A stretch of DNA of 43,716 nt, taken from a virus. Every line of letters begins with the position of its first letter. Position 1 is the stretch's first letter. Where the stretch lies: the IMG/VR virus record IMGVR_UViG_3300032223_000299, positions 1 through 43,716 of that record; one strand, given 5' to 3'. This document shows positions 23,406 through 32,150 of the stretch, piece after piece. The position numbers were made by a program, and so were the translations under genes. The notes under the pieces are model-generated. The model had not been told where the DNA came from and searched no databases. It saw only the letters and a list, made by a program, of their open reading frames with translations.

Positions 23406-24811
23406 TGAAACGACTAGAAACTACCATCCTAAAGAATTTGATTTTTAACGAAGACTATACCCGAAAAATCTTACCATTCATCAAGAACGAATACTTTCAA
23501 GACTCTACAGAAAAGATAGTATTTAATGAAATCAACTCACACATACAAGAATACAAACATCTACCAACCTACGAATCTCTAGTAATCAATTTCACAGAAT
23601 CTAAAAAACTGACCGAGCAACAAGTTCGTGATGCAGTTGAAATGATTCGTGAGATTAATTCCGAGAAAGATGAACCGACTGATGTTGATTGGTTGACGAA
23701 TCAAACTGAAAAGTTTTGTCAAGATAAAGCAATCTATAATGCCATCATGAAGTCGGTGAAGATTCTTGATGACAAAGATAACCGAGATAGCAAAGGCGCT
23801 ATTCCTCAGTTATTGAGTGATGCTCTTGGTGTATCGTTTGATTCATCTGTGGGGCATGATTATATTGCTGATTCAGATAATCGATATGACTTCTATCATA
23901 AGCACGAAACAAAAATTCCTTTTGACTTAGACATCTTCAACAAGATTACCAAAGGTGGATTACCACAGAAAACTTTGAACATTGCGTTGGCTGGTACTGG
24001 TGTTGGTAAGTCTTTGTTCATGTGTCACGTTGCGGGTTCTTGTTTGTCACAAGGTTTGAATGTATTGTATATCACAATGGAGATGGCTGAAGAACGAATC
24101 GCCGAACGTATCGATGCGAATTTATTGAACATTGATATTGCAGATTTAAACTCTATCAGTAAACAAGATTATGACCGCAAGTTCTCTGCGTTGAAAGTGA
24201 AAACACAAGGTAAGCTAATCATTAAAGAGTATCCGACTGCGGCAGCATCATCGTTGCACTTCCGTGCTTTGTTAAATGAATTGCAACTAAAGAAGAGTTT
24301 CAAACCTGATATCATCTTTATTGACTATCTTAACATTTGTGCAAGTGCTAGAATCAAAGCTGGCTCTAACGTCAACAGCTACTCCTACATCAAAGCAATT
24401 GCAGAGGAATTAAGGGGTCTAGCGGTCGAGTTCTCTGTGCCAATCGTATCTGCTACTCAGACAACACGAAGCGGCTTCTCCAGCTCTGATCCGGGTCTAG
24501 AAGACACGTCCGAGTCCTTTGGTCTACCTGCAACCGCTGATTTTATGTTTGCTTTGATAAGTACCGAAGAGTTGCAACAATTGAATCAAATCATGGTCAA
24601 ACAGTTAAAGAATCGATATAATGATCCGAATACATTCAAACGATTCATGGTAGGTATTGACAGAGCCAAAATGAAACTGTATGATGTAGAACAATCTGCA
24701 CAAGAAGATTTGGTCGATGCTGGTCAAGTAGATGACAAGCCATTAAATTCTTTCGGCGAACGTGAAAGACTTAGTGGTATGAAAAACAAGTTTGGGGGAT
24801 TTAAAGTATGA
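23405..24811 (+). CDS. 41: DnaB-like replicative helicase gp41
   Basis: This is the hexameric replicative helicase of the primosome. An N-terminal helical domain is followed by the RecA-type motor with Walker A GTGVGKS (residues 197-203), the LYITMEMAEERIAERI H1a-like segment, Walker B IIFIDYLNI and the SATQTTRSGFSSSD hairpin region. The length of 468 aa is as in T4. The start overlaps the previous stop (TAATG) and the end overlaps the next ATG by four bases. Confidence 0.95.
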   Translation: MKRLETTILKNLIFNEDYTRKILPFIKNEYFQDSTEKIVFNEINSHIQEYKHLPTYESLVINFTESKKLTEQQVRDAVEMIREINSEKDEPTDVDWLTNQTEKFCQDKAIYNAIMKSVKILDDKDNRDSKGAIPQLLSDALGVSFDSSVGHDYIADSDNRYDFYHKHETKIPFDLDIFNKITKGGLPQKTLNIALAGTGVGKSLFMCHVAGSCLSQGLNVLYITMEMAEERIAERIDANLLNIDIADLNSISKQDYDRKFSALKVKTQGKLIIKEYPTAAASSLHFRALLNELQLKKSFKPDIIFIDYLNICASARIKAGSNVNSYSYIKAIAEELRGLAVEFSVPIVSATQTTRSGFSSSDPGLEDTSESFGLPATADFMFALISTEELQQLNQIMVKQLKNRYNDPNTFKRFMVGIDRAKMKLYDVEQSAQEDLVDAGQVDDKPLNSFGERERLSGMKNKFGGFKV

Positions 24812-25371
24812 GTTATGTAAGAACGTATGAGAATGTTCTTCCTAAGATTTTTTGTGACAGCACTATCAAGAAATTTGAAAAGCATACAGCACAACAGAAA
24901 GAAACTTATCTTGAGGGGCATCGTTCGTTCACAGAAATTAATCTGAACGAAAATACTATTATCTGGAAGAAAGAAATCGATTATCTCATCGACACGATGC
25001 AATCATGCTTGAAACAGTATAAAGAAGATGTTGGCATCGATCCTATGTCATGGCCACAGAAGCATGGCTATGAGCAGTTGCGTATGAAGCGTTATCTACC
25101 GAACGACAAAGACGAGTTTAAGTTCCATGTCGATGTACAAGATTATTCTTCAGCACGTAGATTCTTGGTTTACTTCTGGTACTTGAATGATGTGGAAGAG
25201 GGTGGCGAAACAGCATTTCAGTTGAATCAAACTCAGCCGGTTAAACTGAAAGTAAAACCTCAGATGGGTAAACTGCTGATGTTCCCACCGCTTTGGACTC
25301 ATCCTCACGTTGCATTCAAGCCAGTCGGTAGCCCCAAGTATATCATTGGGGGGTATTTACACTACGTTTGA
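24808..25371 (+). CDS. 2OG-Fe(II) oxygenase, prolyl 4-hydroxylase-like
   Basis: The 187-aa protein is of the P4Hc type. FHVDVQDY holds the HxD ligands, FWYLNDVEEGGETAF is the characteristic strand pair, KPQMGKLLMFPP is the turn, and THPHVAFKPVGSPKYIIGGYLHY holds the distal His and the basic 2OG-contacting residue (Lys rather than Arg). It is the last gene before the late promoter and overlaps gp41. It is the fourth oxygenase of this superfamily in the window. The target is unknown. Confidence 0.86.
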   Translation: MSYVRTYENVLPKIFCDSTIKKFEKHTAQQKETYLEGHRSFTEINLNENTIIWKKEIDYLIDTMQSCLKQYKEDVGIDPMSWPQKHGYEQLRMKRYLPNDKDEFKFHVDVQDYSSARRFLVYFWYLNDVEEGGETAFQLNQTQPVKLKVKPQMGKLLMFPPLWTHPHVAFKPVGSPKYIIGGYLHYV

Positions 25372-25373
25372 AG

Positions 25374-25381
25374 TATAAATA
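25374..25381 (+). promoter_or_regulatory. T4-type late promoter
   Basis: TATAAATA exactly matches the T4 late promoter -10 consensus recognised by gp55 with the gp45 clamp. It lies just after the last replication-region gene and 22 bases before the next start codon, marking the switch to late genes. Confidence 0.85.
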
Positions 25382-25402
25382 CTCTAATAAACTGGAGGAT
25401 TT

Positions 25403-26155
25403 ATGGCAGCGCAACAAGGCTTTGAGTATGAAAAAAATGCTGCAACAGAATTGAAAAAATATGGCTTAGTACCAAAAACTTTCGTTCCAGCCGGTGCCGG
25501 ACATGACCAACCAGATTTGATGTTAGAATACAAAAAAATTAAAGCTGGTTGTGAGTTAAAAATCAGTGCCGCTTCGGCTGGCTCTTTAGTTTTAAAATAC
25601 GATTCTAAAGACAAGAAAAACCCTTGGAAATTTGGCGATATAAAACAAGATGACAGTGAAAAATTATTCATCAAAGATTTAGCAAATGAAGTTGGGTTGT
25701 TTAGTATTATTAAAAAACAATGGACTGAAATTCCATATAAAAGAGAAAAAGATACAACATGGGAAGCAACTGCTGGTAAGTTGACACCGAAAAAAAGATA
25801 TGAGCGTGATCGTGATACATTCAAAGATATACGTGGTGAAATACCAGCGACTAAAATAGAAGAGTATTATAATAAAAAAGATACTTATTATGTGAATGTT
25901 GGAACACATGGGTTTTATTTGATGGGAATTAGAAATCCTTTAAAACTTTCTGATGTTCCTAGATTTGGTAGTTCTGCAAAAGCAACATATAGGGCACGTG
26001 TACAATACAAAGGAAACGATAATTATCAATTCACATTCGAAATGCAATTTTCGATTCCTGCAAACAAAAAATCTACTTATAATATTGCTCCAGTTGACGG
26101 TAAAACAGTAAAAATTATAAAAAACGAACTCAATTTAAGTTGTTTTAATCTATGA
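25403..26155 (+). CDS. PD-(D/E)XK nuclease-fold candidate
   Basis: The 250-aa protein begins with a helix and a loop followed by PDLML (Asp38) and GCELKIS (Glu51-x-Lys53). The spacing is right for the D...ExK catalytic core of restriction-endonuclease-like folds. The rest is Lys-rich and beta-rich without a known domain. A strong GGAGG ribosome site and the perfect late promoter upstream make it the first late gene. It could process DNA during packaging or be a virion protein. Assignment rests on one motif only. Confidence 0.5.
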   Translation: MAAQQGFEYEKNAATELKKYGLVPKTFVPAGAGHDQPDLMLEYKKIKAGCELKISAASAGSLVLKYDSKDKKNPWKFGDIKQDDSEKLFIKDLANEVGLFSIIKKQWTEIPYKREKDTTWEATAGKLTPKKRYERDRDTFKDIRGEIPATKIEEYYNKKDTYYVNVGTHGFYLMGIRNPLKLSDVPRFGSSAKATYRARVQYKGNDNYQFTFEMQFSIPANKKSTYNIAPVDGKTVKIIKNELNLSCFNL

Positions 26156-27378
26156 AATTTTCAGAATACATAACCGAAGCAAAAGAAGGTAAGAATGTTC
26201 ACCTAGAACATCTTGAAGATAACATTTTTAACAATGGTGTGTCTGGCGCAAGAGAAGCGATTAACTTTTTGCGTTCACTACGTAATATGTTAGCAGGGCA
26301 TTCTGATGTTAAAGTAAACGTGACAACAAAATGGGATGGTGCACCTGCAATATTTTGTGGTATCAATCCAGAGAATGGTAAATTCTTTGTTGGTACAAAA
26401 TCGGTATTCAACAAGAATGCTAAACTAAATTACACCGATGCCGACATTGACGAGAATCATCCATCAGAAGGTTTGAATGATAAGCTAAAGATTGCACTTG
26501 CATATCTACCTAAGTTAGGCATCAAAGGTATTCTGCAAGGTGATATGATGTTTACCAACAGCGATTTGAAACATGAAACAATTGATGGTGAAGAGTATAT
26601 TACATTTCAACCAAACACGATTGTCTATGCAGTTCCAGTAAATACTAAACTAGCGAAGATGATGATGGCTGCACAACTCGGTATTGTGTTTCATACATCG
26701 TACACGGGTAAAGATATTGAGAACATGAAAGCATCATTTAATATTGATATCGGTCATTTGACAATGACTAAAGATGTTTGGTTCCGTGACGCATCATTCA
26801 CTGACGCATCTGGCTCAGCCACGTTCACAGAAAAAGAAACAGCAGATTTAACATCTATTCTTTCACAAGCGGGTAGATTGTTTAATACAATACCTGCACT
26901 GACTATGAATAAGATATCATCGTCCGAAACATATTTGCTACAAATTAAAACATACAACAATACAAAAATACGTGAGGGGCAAGAGATTCGTGATACCAGA
27001 GCGCATGTAAATGGTTTAATGAAGTGGGTAGAAGATAGATTAAATAAAGAAATTTTAGCAGCAAAGAAAGAAGAAACAAAACAAAAACGCATCAAAGAGA
27101 AAACCGAAGTCATGCGTTTCTATCGCACCAATGCTGCACAGTTGAAACAGATATTTGACTTGATGAATTTGATTATTGAAGCAAAGTTGATGATCATTCG
27201 CAAGTTAGAAACTATTCGATCAATCGGTACATTTGTTCGTACTGATGATGGATTCAGAATCACAGCACCAGAGGGGTTTGTTGCTGTGGATAAATTAAAA
27301 GGTAATGCATTGAAACTTGTTGATCGTTTAGAGTTCAGTCATCAAAACTTTAATGCTGCTAAAAATTGGTCTAAGTAA
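26152..27378 (+). CDS. DUF6267-like protein with KWDG nucleotidyltransferase motif and capsid-targeting-like N-terminus
   Basis: The 408-aa protein starts MKFSEYITEA, close to the T4 capsid-targeting peptide with a prohead-protease type ITE-A site. Then TTKWDGAPAIF (K60-W-D-G63) resembles motif I of covalent nucleotidyltransferases (KxDG, lysine-AMP ligases). FFVGTKSVF and GILQGDMMF resemble later motifs. A C-terminal helical region is rich in Lys/Glu. I recall relatives in marine T4-like phages annotated only as DUF6267. An RNA/DNA ligase-like activity packaged in the head is inferred. The ATG overlaps the previous stop. Confidence 0.65.
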   Translation: MKFSEYITEAKEGKNVHLEHLEDNIFNNGVSGAREAINFLRSLRNMLAGHSDVKVNVTTKWDGAPAIFCGINPENGKFFVGTKSVFNKNAKLNYTDADIDENHPSEGLNDKLKIALAYLPKLGIKGILQGDMMFTNSDLKHETIDGEEYITFQPNTIVYAVPVNTKLAKMMMAAQLGIVFHTSYTGKDIENMKASFNIDIGHLTMTKDVWFRDASFTDASGSATFTEKETADLTSILSQAGRLFNTIPALTMNKISSSETYLLQIKTYNNTKIREGQEIRDTRAHVNGLMKWVEDRLNKEILAAKKEETKQKRIKEKTEVMRFYRTNAAQLKQIFDLMNLIIEAKLMIIRKLETIRSIGTFVRTDDGFRITAPEGFVAVDKLKGNALKLVDRLEFSHQNFNAAKNWSK

Positions 27379-27398
27379 TAATTTAATGGAGAATTGTC

Positions 27399-28163
27399 AT
27401 GGAAATACAATCAGGACCCGTAACATATAATTTTGTAGGTGGTGGCGTACCAAGCGGACCAGCTAAAATATCACCGCCCATCAATCAAGCTGCACCATGG
27501 CGTGTGGTTGGTATGAAAAAAGTGATTGAAGAATTTGAACGCCCAATTAATGCATTAGAAATCGGTGCTTGGTATGGTGAAGGTTCAACACGTATTTGGT
27601 TAGAAGCTCTGCATGAAAAGTCAAGTATCACATTGATTGATTCTTGGAAGCCATATTCGACACCGAGAGATTATCAAGATTCGATGTTCGATTACAAGAA
27701 GATGGATGATATGACACATGATGCATATATCAATACTATCGATGTTGTTAGAGAATACGAAGCAAAGAAAGACCTAGATATTACTATCATTCGTGGTAAC
27801 TCAAAAAATTATCTTAAAAACTTTGCTGATAATACATTTGATTTTATTTACATTGATGGTGACCATCATTATGATGCAGTCAAAGCTGATATCGTAAATG
27901 CTAAACGAATGATTAATCAGAACCTTGGAGTTATCTGTGGTGATGATTATGAGAATGATCCCACACCAGAAATGGTTGAACTTGCAAGAAAGAATACCGA
28001 CATCGATTTTCTCAAAGAGCCTGGCGTAAATCATTTCCATCCAGGTCCATTACTTGCAATCTTTGAAGAGTTCGATGGTGAAGTAAATCGTGATGATGGA
28101 TTCTGGTGGGTATACATAAAAGATGGTAAATTTACAAAAGACAAACCAGAGGGTTTTAAATAA
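27399..28163 (+). CDS. Class I SAM-dependent methyltransferase
   Basis: The 254-aa protein has motif I NALEIGAWYGEGSTR, an acidic SAM-ribose contact in ITLIDSWKPY and the FDFIYIDGDHHYDAVKADI strand typical of the Methyltransf_24 family (small-molecule/sugar O-methyltransferases). The ribosome site TGGAG lies upstream. It starts a run of transferase genes (27399-33870) that looks like a glycan-modifying cassette. Acceptor unknown. Confidence 0.82.
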   Translation: MEIQSGPVTYNFVGGGVPSGPAKISPPINQAAPWRVVGMKKVIEEFERPINALEIGAWYGEGSTRIWLEALHEKSSITLIDSWKPYSTPRDYQDSMFDYKKMDDMTHDAYINTIDVVREYEAKKDLDITIIRGNSKNYLKNFADNTFDFIYIDGDHHYDAVKADIVNAKRMINQNLGVICGDDYENDPTPEMVELARKNTDIDFLKEPGVNHFHPGPLLAIFEEFDGEVNRDDGFWWVYIKDGKFTKDKPEGFK

Positions 28164-28436
28164 ATGGCATATGACATAAACAAGATTATGGCAGAATATG
28201 GAGATAATGATTTTGGTTTCTCCACAGTCGATGAAGTCGAGTATCAAGCAGTTATTGCTGAGAAAGATGGTACAGTTCAAGAGTATAAAGATCGATTGAC
28301 AGAGATTGAAAAAATCATTATGCCATTTCTGACTAATCTTTTAAAGTCGCAATCACAACCTTATATTCATTGGCCTAATCGTGGTCCAATCATCGAGAAA
28401 CAAATACAGAAAATTCTTACTTTAACGAGGGGCTAA
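28164..28436 (+). CDS. Hypothetical protein, 90 aa
   Basis: The ATG directly follows the methyltransferase stop and the stop overlaps the Fe-S carrier ATG. The product starts MAYDINKIMAEYGDNDFGFS and contains a helical EYKDRLTEIEKIIMPFLTNLLKS segment and a WPNRGPIIEKQIQKIL end. It has no recognised domain. The tight linkage to the Fe-S carrier gene suggests co-expression. Confidence 0.75.
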   Translation: MAYDINKIMAEYGDNDFGFSTVDEVEYQAVIAEKDGTVQEYKDRLTEIEKIIMPFLTNLLKSQSQPYIHWPNRGPIIEKQIQKILTLTRG

Positions 28437-28759
28437 TGGTTAGTATCACGCCAGCAGCAGCAAAGAAAATCAAAAGCATCATTGATGCTGAGGACCCATC
28501 TTTAAAGTTGCGTGTATTTGTTGAGGGTGGTGGCTGCACAGGATTCAAATATGGATTCTCTGTAGAAGAACTGCCACCCGCAGATGATGATTTTACATTT
28601 GAAAAAGATGGTGTTGGAGTTGTTATAGATAGTGTTAGTATGCAGTATATGACTGAAGCGGAAATAGATTATACCGAAAGTTTGATGGGTTCTAATTTTA
28701 CTATTCGTAATCCTAACGTCACTGCAACCTGTGGTTGTGGTTCATCTTTTGCCGTATGA
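28436..28759 (+). CDS. A-type iron-sulfur cluster carrier (IscA/ErpA-like)
   Basis: The 107-aa protein has the three invariant ligands: Cys34 in GGGCTGFKYG and the C-terminal Cys99-Gly-Cys101 of CGCGSSF. Length and the early ITPAAAKKIKSII helix fit the ErpA/IscA family, which delivers Fe-S clusters to apo-enzymes. No obvious Fe-S client is encoded in this window, so it may serve a phage enzyme elsewhere, or a host protein. The gene is embedded in late genes and overlaps both neighbours. Confidence 0.92.
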   Translation: MVSITPAAAKKIKSIIDAEDPSLKLRVFVEGGGCTGFKYGFSVEELPPADDDFTFEKDGVGVVIDSVSMQYMTEAEIDYTESLMGSNFTIRNPNVTATCGCGSSFAV

Positions 28760-29160
28760 AAACATTTAAAGAACATATAAACGAAGCCAGTATCTATGAT
28801 AAGGATGTGATAACTCTAGGTAAACTAGAAAAGACTGGAAAGATTGTCCGAATACTGAAAAAGGCACACACTGTTGCTTTCAGTAAGGACAAAGATTGGT
28901 TAATGATTGATACTGATTTTGCTAGAGGTAAGAAAAGTAATAGTCAGAGATGGATTCCTGCATCAACAAAGTTTAGTTGGGTAAAAGAATTCAATAATAA
29001 AGACGATGTGGCGTATTTGACAAATAAACCAATCCGTGAAAAACAAGAGTTTGTTTCAAAAGCAGGTGCTGGTGAGTGGGGTAGACCAGAACTTAGAGAC
29101 AAATATATAAAAGATACTCCTGGTCAAAGTAAGAAACTATATAAGAAATACACTAATTAA
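28756..29160 (+). CDS. Hypothetical late protein with capsid-targeting-like N-terminus
   Basis: The start is the ATG at 28756 overlapping the Fe-S carrier stop, not the TTG at 28735. The 134-aa product begins MKTFKEHINEA, nearly the T4 internal-protein targeting peptide with an INE-A protease site. The remaining sequence is strongly basic (many Lys/Arg) with a WVKEFNNKDDVAYL centre and KKLYKKY end. A small packaged, injected head protein is inferred. The function of the mature part is unknown. Confidence 0.7.
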   Translation: MKTFKEHINEASIYDKDVITLGKLEKTGKIVRILKKAHTVAFSKDKDWLMIDTDFARGKKSNSQRWIPASTKFSWVKEFNNKDDVAYLTNKPIREKQEFVSKAGAGEWGRPELRDKYIKDTPGQSKKLYKKYTN

Positions 29161-29178
29161 TTTTCACGTGAGGATATT

Positions 29179-30021
29179 ATGAAAGATTTGATCGTTGGCT
29201 GTGCCACGAATTATGATTGGTCCAAATTAAAGTATTGGGTCAACTCTATCAACGAATCGGGCTTTACAGGCGATAAAGTTTTGGTTCTCATGAACTGTGA
29301 TAAAGAAACTGTAGGTAAAATAACCGAAGCAGGTTTCTCAATCATAGGTTTCAATCAAGACAAAGAGGGCAACTTAACCTATCAGTCAAACTTGATGGTT
29401 CACGTTGAACGTTTCATTCACATCTATAAACTATTGGCTAAGAATGAATATCGTTTTGTAGTTACTACTGATGTTAAAGATGTTATCTTTCAAAAGAATC
29501 CATCTGAATGGTTAGAAAAGAATTTACCTGATTCAGAAGATTTGGTATTTTCTTCCGAAAGCATGAAGTATAAAGATGAGCCGTGGGGTCGTCAGAACTT
29601 AACAGAATGTTTTGGTCAAGGTATCTATGAAGACTTTAAGAACAACACTATCTTTAATGTTGGTGTAATTGCAGGTCGTGGATATGCAATGAAAGATTTG
29701 ATGTTGAATCTGTTCGTGCATTCAATCAATCGACCAATTCCTATTGTTGATCAAGCAGTATTCAATCAACTTATTTCGAGACACCCATATTTAAAGACAA
29801 GCAAGTATACCGTATCAGAAGACGGTTGGGCATGTCAATTGGGCACCACTGCCGATCCAAGTAAGATTGATGAGTTCAGACCTCATTTGCTAGAACCTTC
29901 ACCGAAAATTGAAGGTGATAAAGTTGTAACTTCTACTGGAATAGAGTATACTATAGTTCATCAATATGATCGTGTTTCTGAATGGAAGAAAGTGATAGAG
30001 GAAAAATACAATGGTCTATGA
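29179..30021 (+). CDS. Glycosyltransferase-like protein
   Basis: The 280-aa protein has a nucleotide-diphospho-sugar transferase pattern: KDLIVGCATNYDWSKLKYWV at the start, RFVVTTDVKDVIFQ (DxK/DxD-like metal site) and NVGVIAGRG in the centre, ending with VDQAVFN. It belongs to the glycan cassette. The ribosome site GAGG lies 9 bases upstream of the ATG. Confidence 0.72.
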   Translation: MKDLIVGCATNYDWSKLKYWVNSINESGFTGDKVLVLMNCDKETVGKITEAGFSIIGFNQDKEGNLTYQSNLMVHVERFIHIYKLLAKNEYRFVVTTDVKDVIFQKNPSEWLEKNLPDSEDLVFSSESMKYKDEPWGRQNLTECFGQGIYEDFKNNTIFNVGVIAGRGYAMKDLMLNLFVHSINRPIPIVDQAVFNQLISRHPYLKTSKYTVSEDGWACQLGTTADPSKIDEFRPHLLEPSPKIEGDKVVTSTGIEYTIVHQYDRVSEWKKVIEEKYNGL

Positions 30022-30733
30022 AAAAATGTACATTGATGGAGAAGAAACTACTTCATCTAAACCGAATCTAAAAGAAATATTTTGGAAGTTAGACAAAGGT
30101 TCTACTAAATGGTCAGGTTACTTTGATGTATATGAAAGACATCTGAGTAAGTTTATTGGTAAGAAACCACGTATACTTGAGATTGGTGTTCTTGGTGGCG
30201 GTTCTATTGAGATGTGGTTGAAATACTTTGGTGAAGGCACAGAAGTTGTTGGTATTGATATTAATCCAGAATGCAAGAACTATATGTATGATGGTCAGGT
30301 AGAAATTGTGATGGGTGATCAAGGTGATCCACAATTTTGGGATAAGTTTCTATCAGATCGAAAAGCATTTGATATTGTTATCGATGATGGTTCACATGTA
30401 ATGAATCATCAAATTACTACATTGAATAAAGTATTTCCACATTTAAACACTGGTGGTGTATTCATCTGTGAAGATACTCACACAAGCTACTGGCCACAAC
30501 CTTGGGGTGGTTCATTCCGTGGTGCTGGCACGTTCTTAGAACATGCTAAACGCACGACAGACATTTTAAATCAGCAGCACTTTCAAGGTCAACCAATGAT
30601 GCCTGAAGTTTTATCAAACTATCAGTGCTTGTACTCTGTTGCATTTTACAACAGCATGGTTGTATATGAAAGAGAAGCACTGAAACCATTTGCCATTACT
30701 GATAACAGAGAAAACATTGGGCGTGATCTATGA
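30011..30733 (+). CDS. Class I SAM methyltransferase, macrocin/sugar O-methyltransferase-like
   Basis: The 240-aa protein has RILEIGVLGGGSIEMWLKYF (motif I), VVGIDINPECKNY, FDIVIDDGSHVMNHQ and CEDTHTSYWPQPWGG. These are typical of the sugar/macrolide O-methyltransferase group with an acidic metal site (DDGSH). Probable substrate is a sugar made or moved by neighbouring enzymes. The ATG at 30011 with GAGG upstream overlaps the glycosyltransferase gene. Confidence 0.82.
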   Translation: MVYEKMYIDGEETTSSKPNLKEIFWKLDKGSTKWSGYFDVYERHLSKFIGKKPRILEIGVLGGGSIEMWLKYFGEGTEVVGIDINPECKNYMYDGQVEIVMGDQGDPQFWDKFLSDRKAFDIVIDDGSHVMNHQITTLNKVFPHLNTGGVFICEDTHTSYWPQPWGGSFRGAGTFLEHAKRTTDILNQQHFQGQPMMPEVLSNYQCLYSVAFYNSMVVYEREALKPFAITDNRENIGRDL

Positions 30734-31425
30734 AAATAGCATTGTGTTTGTCTGGTCAAGCCAGATCATTTAAAAAAGGTTTTGAGTATCACAAGAAAAA
30801 TTTACTAGACAAGTATGATGTGGATGTATTCATTCATACGTGGAAAGCAGATGGTATTGATGAACTAGCAGAACTTTATAAACCTGTTGATATTCAGATC
30901 GAAGAGCCTTTAACAGAAGACTATGATTCGTTCTATACAAATACACCGAATCCTGCTAAATGGCCACCACGTTTCACTGTGGCTATGTTTTACTCCATGT
31001 ATAAAACAAAAGAGATGAAAGTCTCTTACGAAATGAAAAACAAATTCACATACGATTGGGTTGTCAAATCACGACCAGACTATGCTTTGAATATTGTGAT
31101 ACCATTTGAAGAACTTGACAATACAAAGCTATATGCTCCTAATTGTCGTATGTCACCTAACAGAGATTTTTGTAATGATCAATTTGCTTTTTCTTCATCA
31201 GCAATTATGAATGATCGCATGGCAATCTATACTTACATGGATCACTTTTATGATCAACAAGTTGATATGATTGGTGAAGATATGCTTCAAGCGTTGATGT
31301 ATGAAAAGAATTTGGTTGGTGATAAACTTGTGTATGTTGATATGGACAATCCATTTCCTCCTGGTCCACACAATGGCACATGGCATTCATTGATTCGTGA
31401 TGACTATGAGCGATGGACAGGGTAG
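30730..31425 (+). CDS. Glycosyltransferase-like protein
   Basis: The 231-aa protein starts KIALCLSGQARSFKKGFEYH and contains VDVFIHTWKADG, DWVVKSRPDYAL and a NDQFAFSSSAIMNDRMA segment. This pattern is seen in small glycosyltransferase-like proteins of polysaccharide and phage clusters. The stop lies inside the next gene (13-base overlap). The acceptor is unknown. Confidence 0.65.
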   Translation: MKIALCLSGQARSFKKGFEYHKKNLLDKYDVDVFIHTWKADGIDELAELYKPVDIQIEEPLTEDYDSFYTNTPNPAKWPPRFTVAMFYSMYKTKEMKVSYEMKNKFTYDWVVKSRPDYALNIVIPFEELDNTKLYAPNCRMSPNRDFCNDQFAFSSSAIMNDRMAIYTYMDHFYDQQVDMIGEDMLQALMYEKNLVGDKLVYVDMDNPFPPGPHNGTWHSLIRDDYERWTG

Positions 31426-32150
31426 TAAAAGAACTGAAGGGTCATTCTGGTAGTAAAGTATATTTGATGCAGAATGATGATAGACTTTTTATTCGTAAAG
31501 TGGGCAACATAGAACGAAACATAGAAAGACTTTCTCATCTAGCAGAAAACTATCCAGTACCTAAGATATATCAAACTGAACCTCATTTCGACATGGAATA
31601 TTTTCATGGTATCGATATGAAGAATTATCTTAGGGCTAACACAGTAAATGAGTTAGCAAATTTTATTATTAGTTTGCTGGAGAAGTTTGCATCAAATTCT
31701 GTAGATAAAGATTATACAGACACTTACTATCAGAAGTTGAGTTGGTTGGATGATAACACAGAACTTCCATTTAGTAAAGAAGAGTTCATATCTAAACTAC
31801 CAAAAGTTCTACCACATTCAAACTATCATGGCGACTTGACTTTAGAGAACATACTCAAAACTAAAGATAGATTCTGCCTGATTGATGCTGTAACGATTGA
31901 ATATGATTCTTACATATTTGATGTAGCCAAACTAAGACAAGATTTAGAATGTAAGTGGTTTCTGCGAAACAATCGAATCAAGTTGGATGTCAAGTTGCAA
32001 AATTTGCAAGACACTATACTGAAACGATTTGAACTGGCTAATAACGATTACATTTTAATTTTGATGCTACTAAGAGTTTATCTACATACAGAACCAAATG
32101 ATAGTAATCGAAAATTTATATTAAGAGAGATTAATAGATTATGGAAATAA
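31413..32150 (+). CDS. APH/choline-kinase-like phosphotransferase
   Basis: The 245-aa protein has the kinase catalytic loop HGDLTLEN (His139, Asp141, Asn146) and a DFG-equivalent metal Asp in CLIDAV. The N-lobe carries an ATP-binding Lys in RLFIRKVG. The fold is that of aminoglycoside phosphotransferases, choline kinases and sugar kinases. Its overlap with a nucleotidylyltransferase suggests that it makes the phospho-substrate which that enzyme activates, as LicA and LicC do in phosphocholine pathways. Substrate not provable from sequence. Confidence 0.78.
   Translation: MDRVVKELKGHSGSKVYLMQNDDRLFIRKVGNIERNIERLSHLAENYPVPKIYQTEPHFDMEYFHGIDMKNYLRANTVNELANFIISLLEKFASNSVDKDYTDTYYQKLSWLDDNTELPFSKEEFISKLPKVLPHSNYHGDLTLENILKTKDRFCLIDAVTIEYDSYIFDVAKLRQDLECKWFLRNNRIKLDVKLQNLQDTILKRFELANNDYILILMLLRVYLHTEPNDSNRKFILREINRLWK

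Noticed and set aside
28152-28160. TTTAAATAA as a late promoter
   Set aside because: It is the last codons of the methyltransferase before a directly abutting start; the match to TATAAATA is imperfect and a promoter there would leave no leader.
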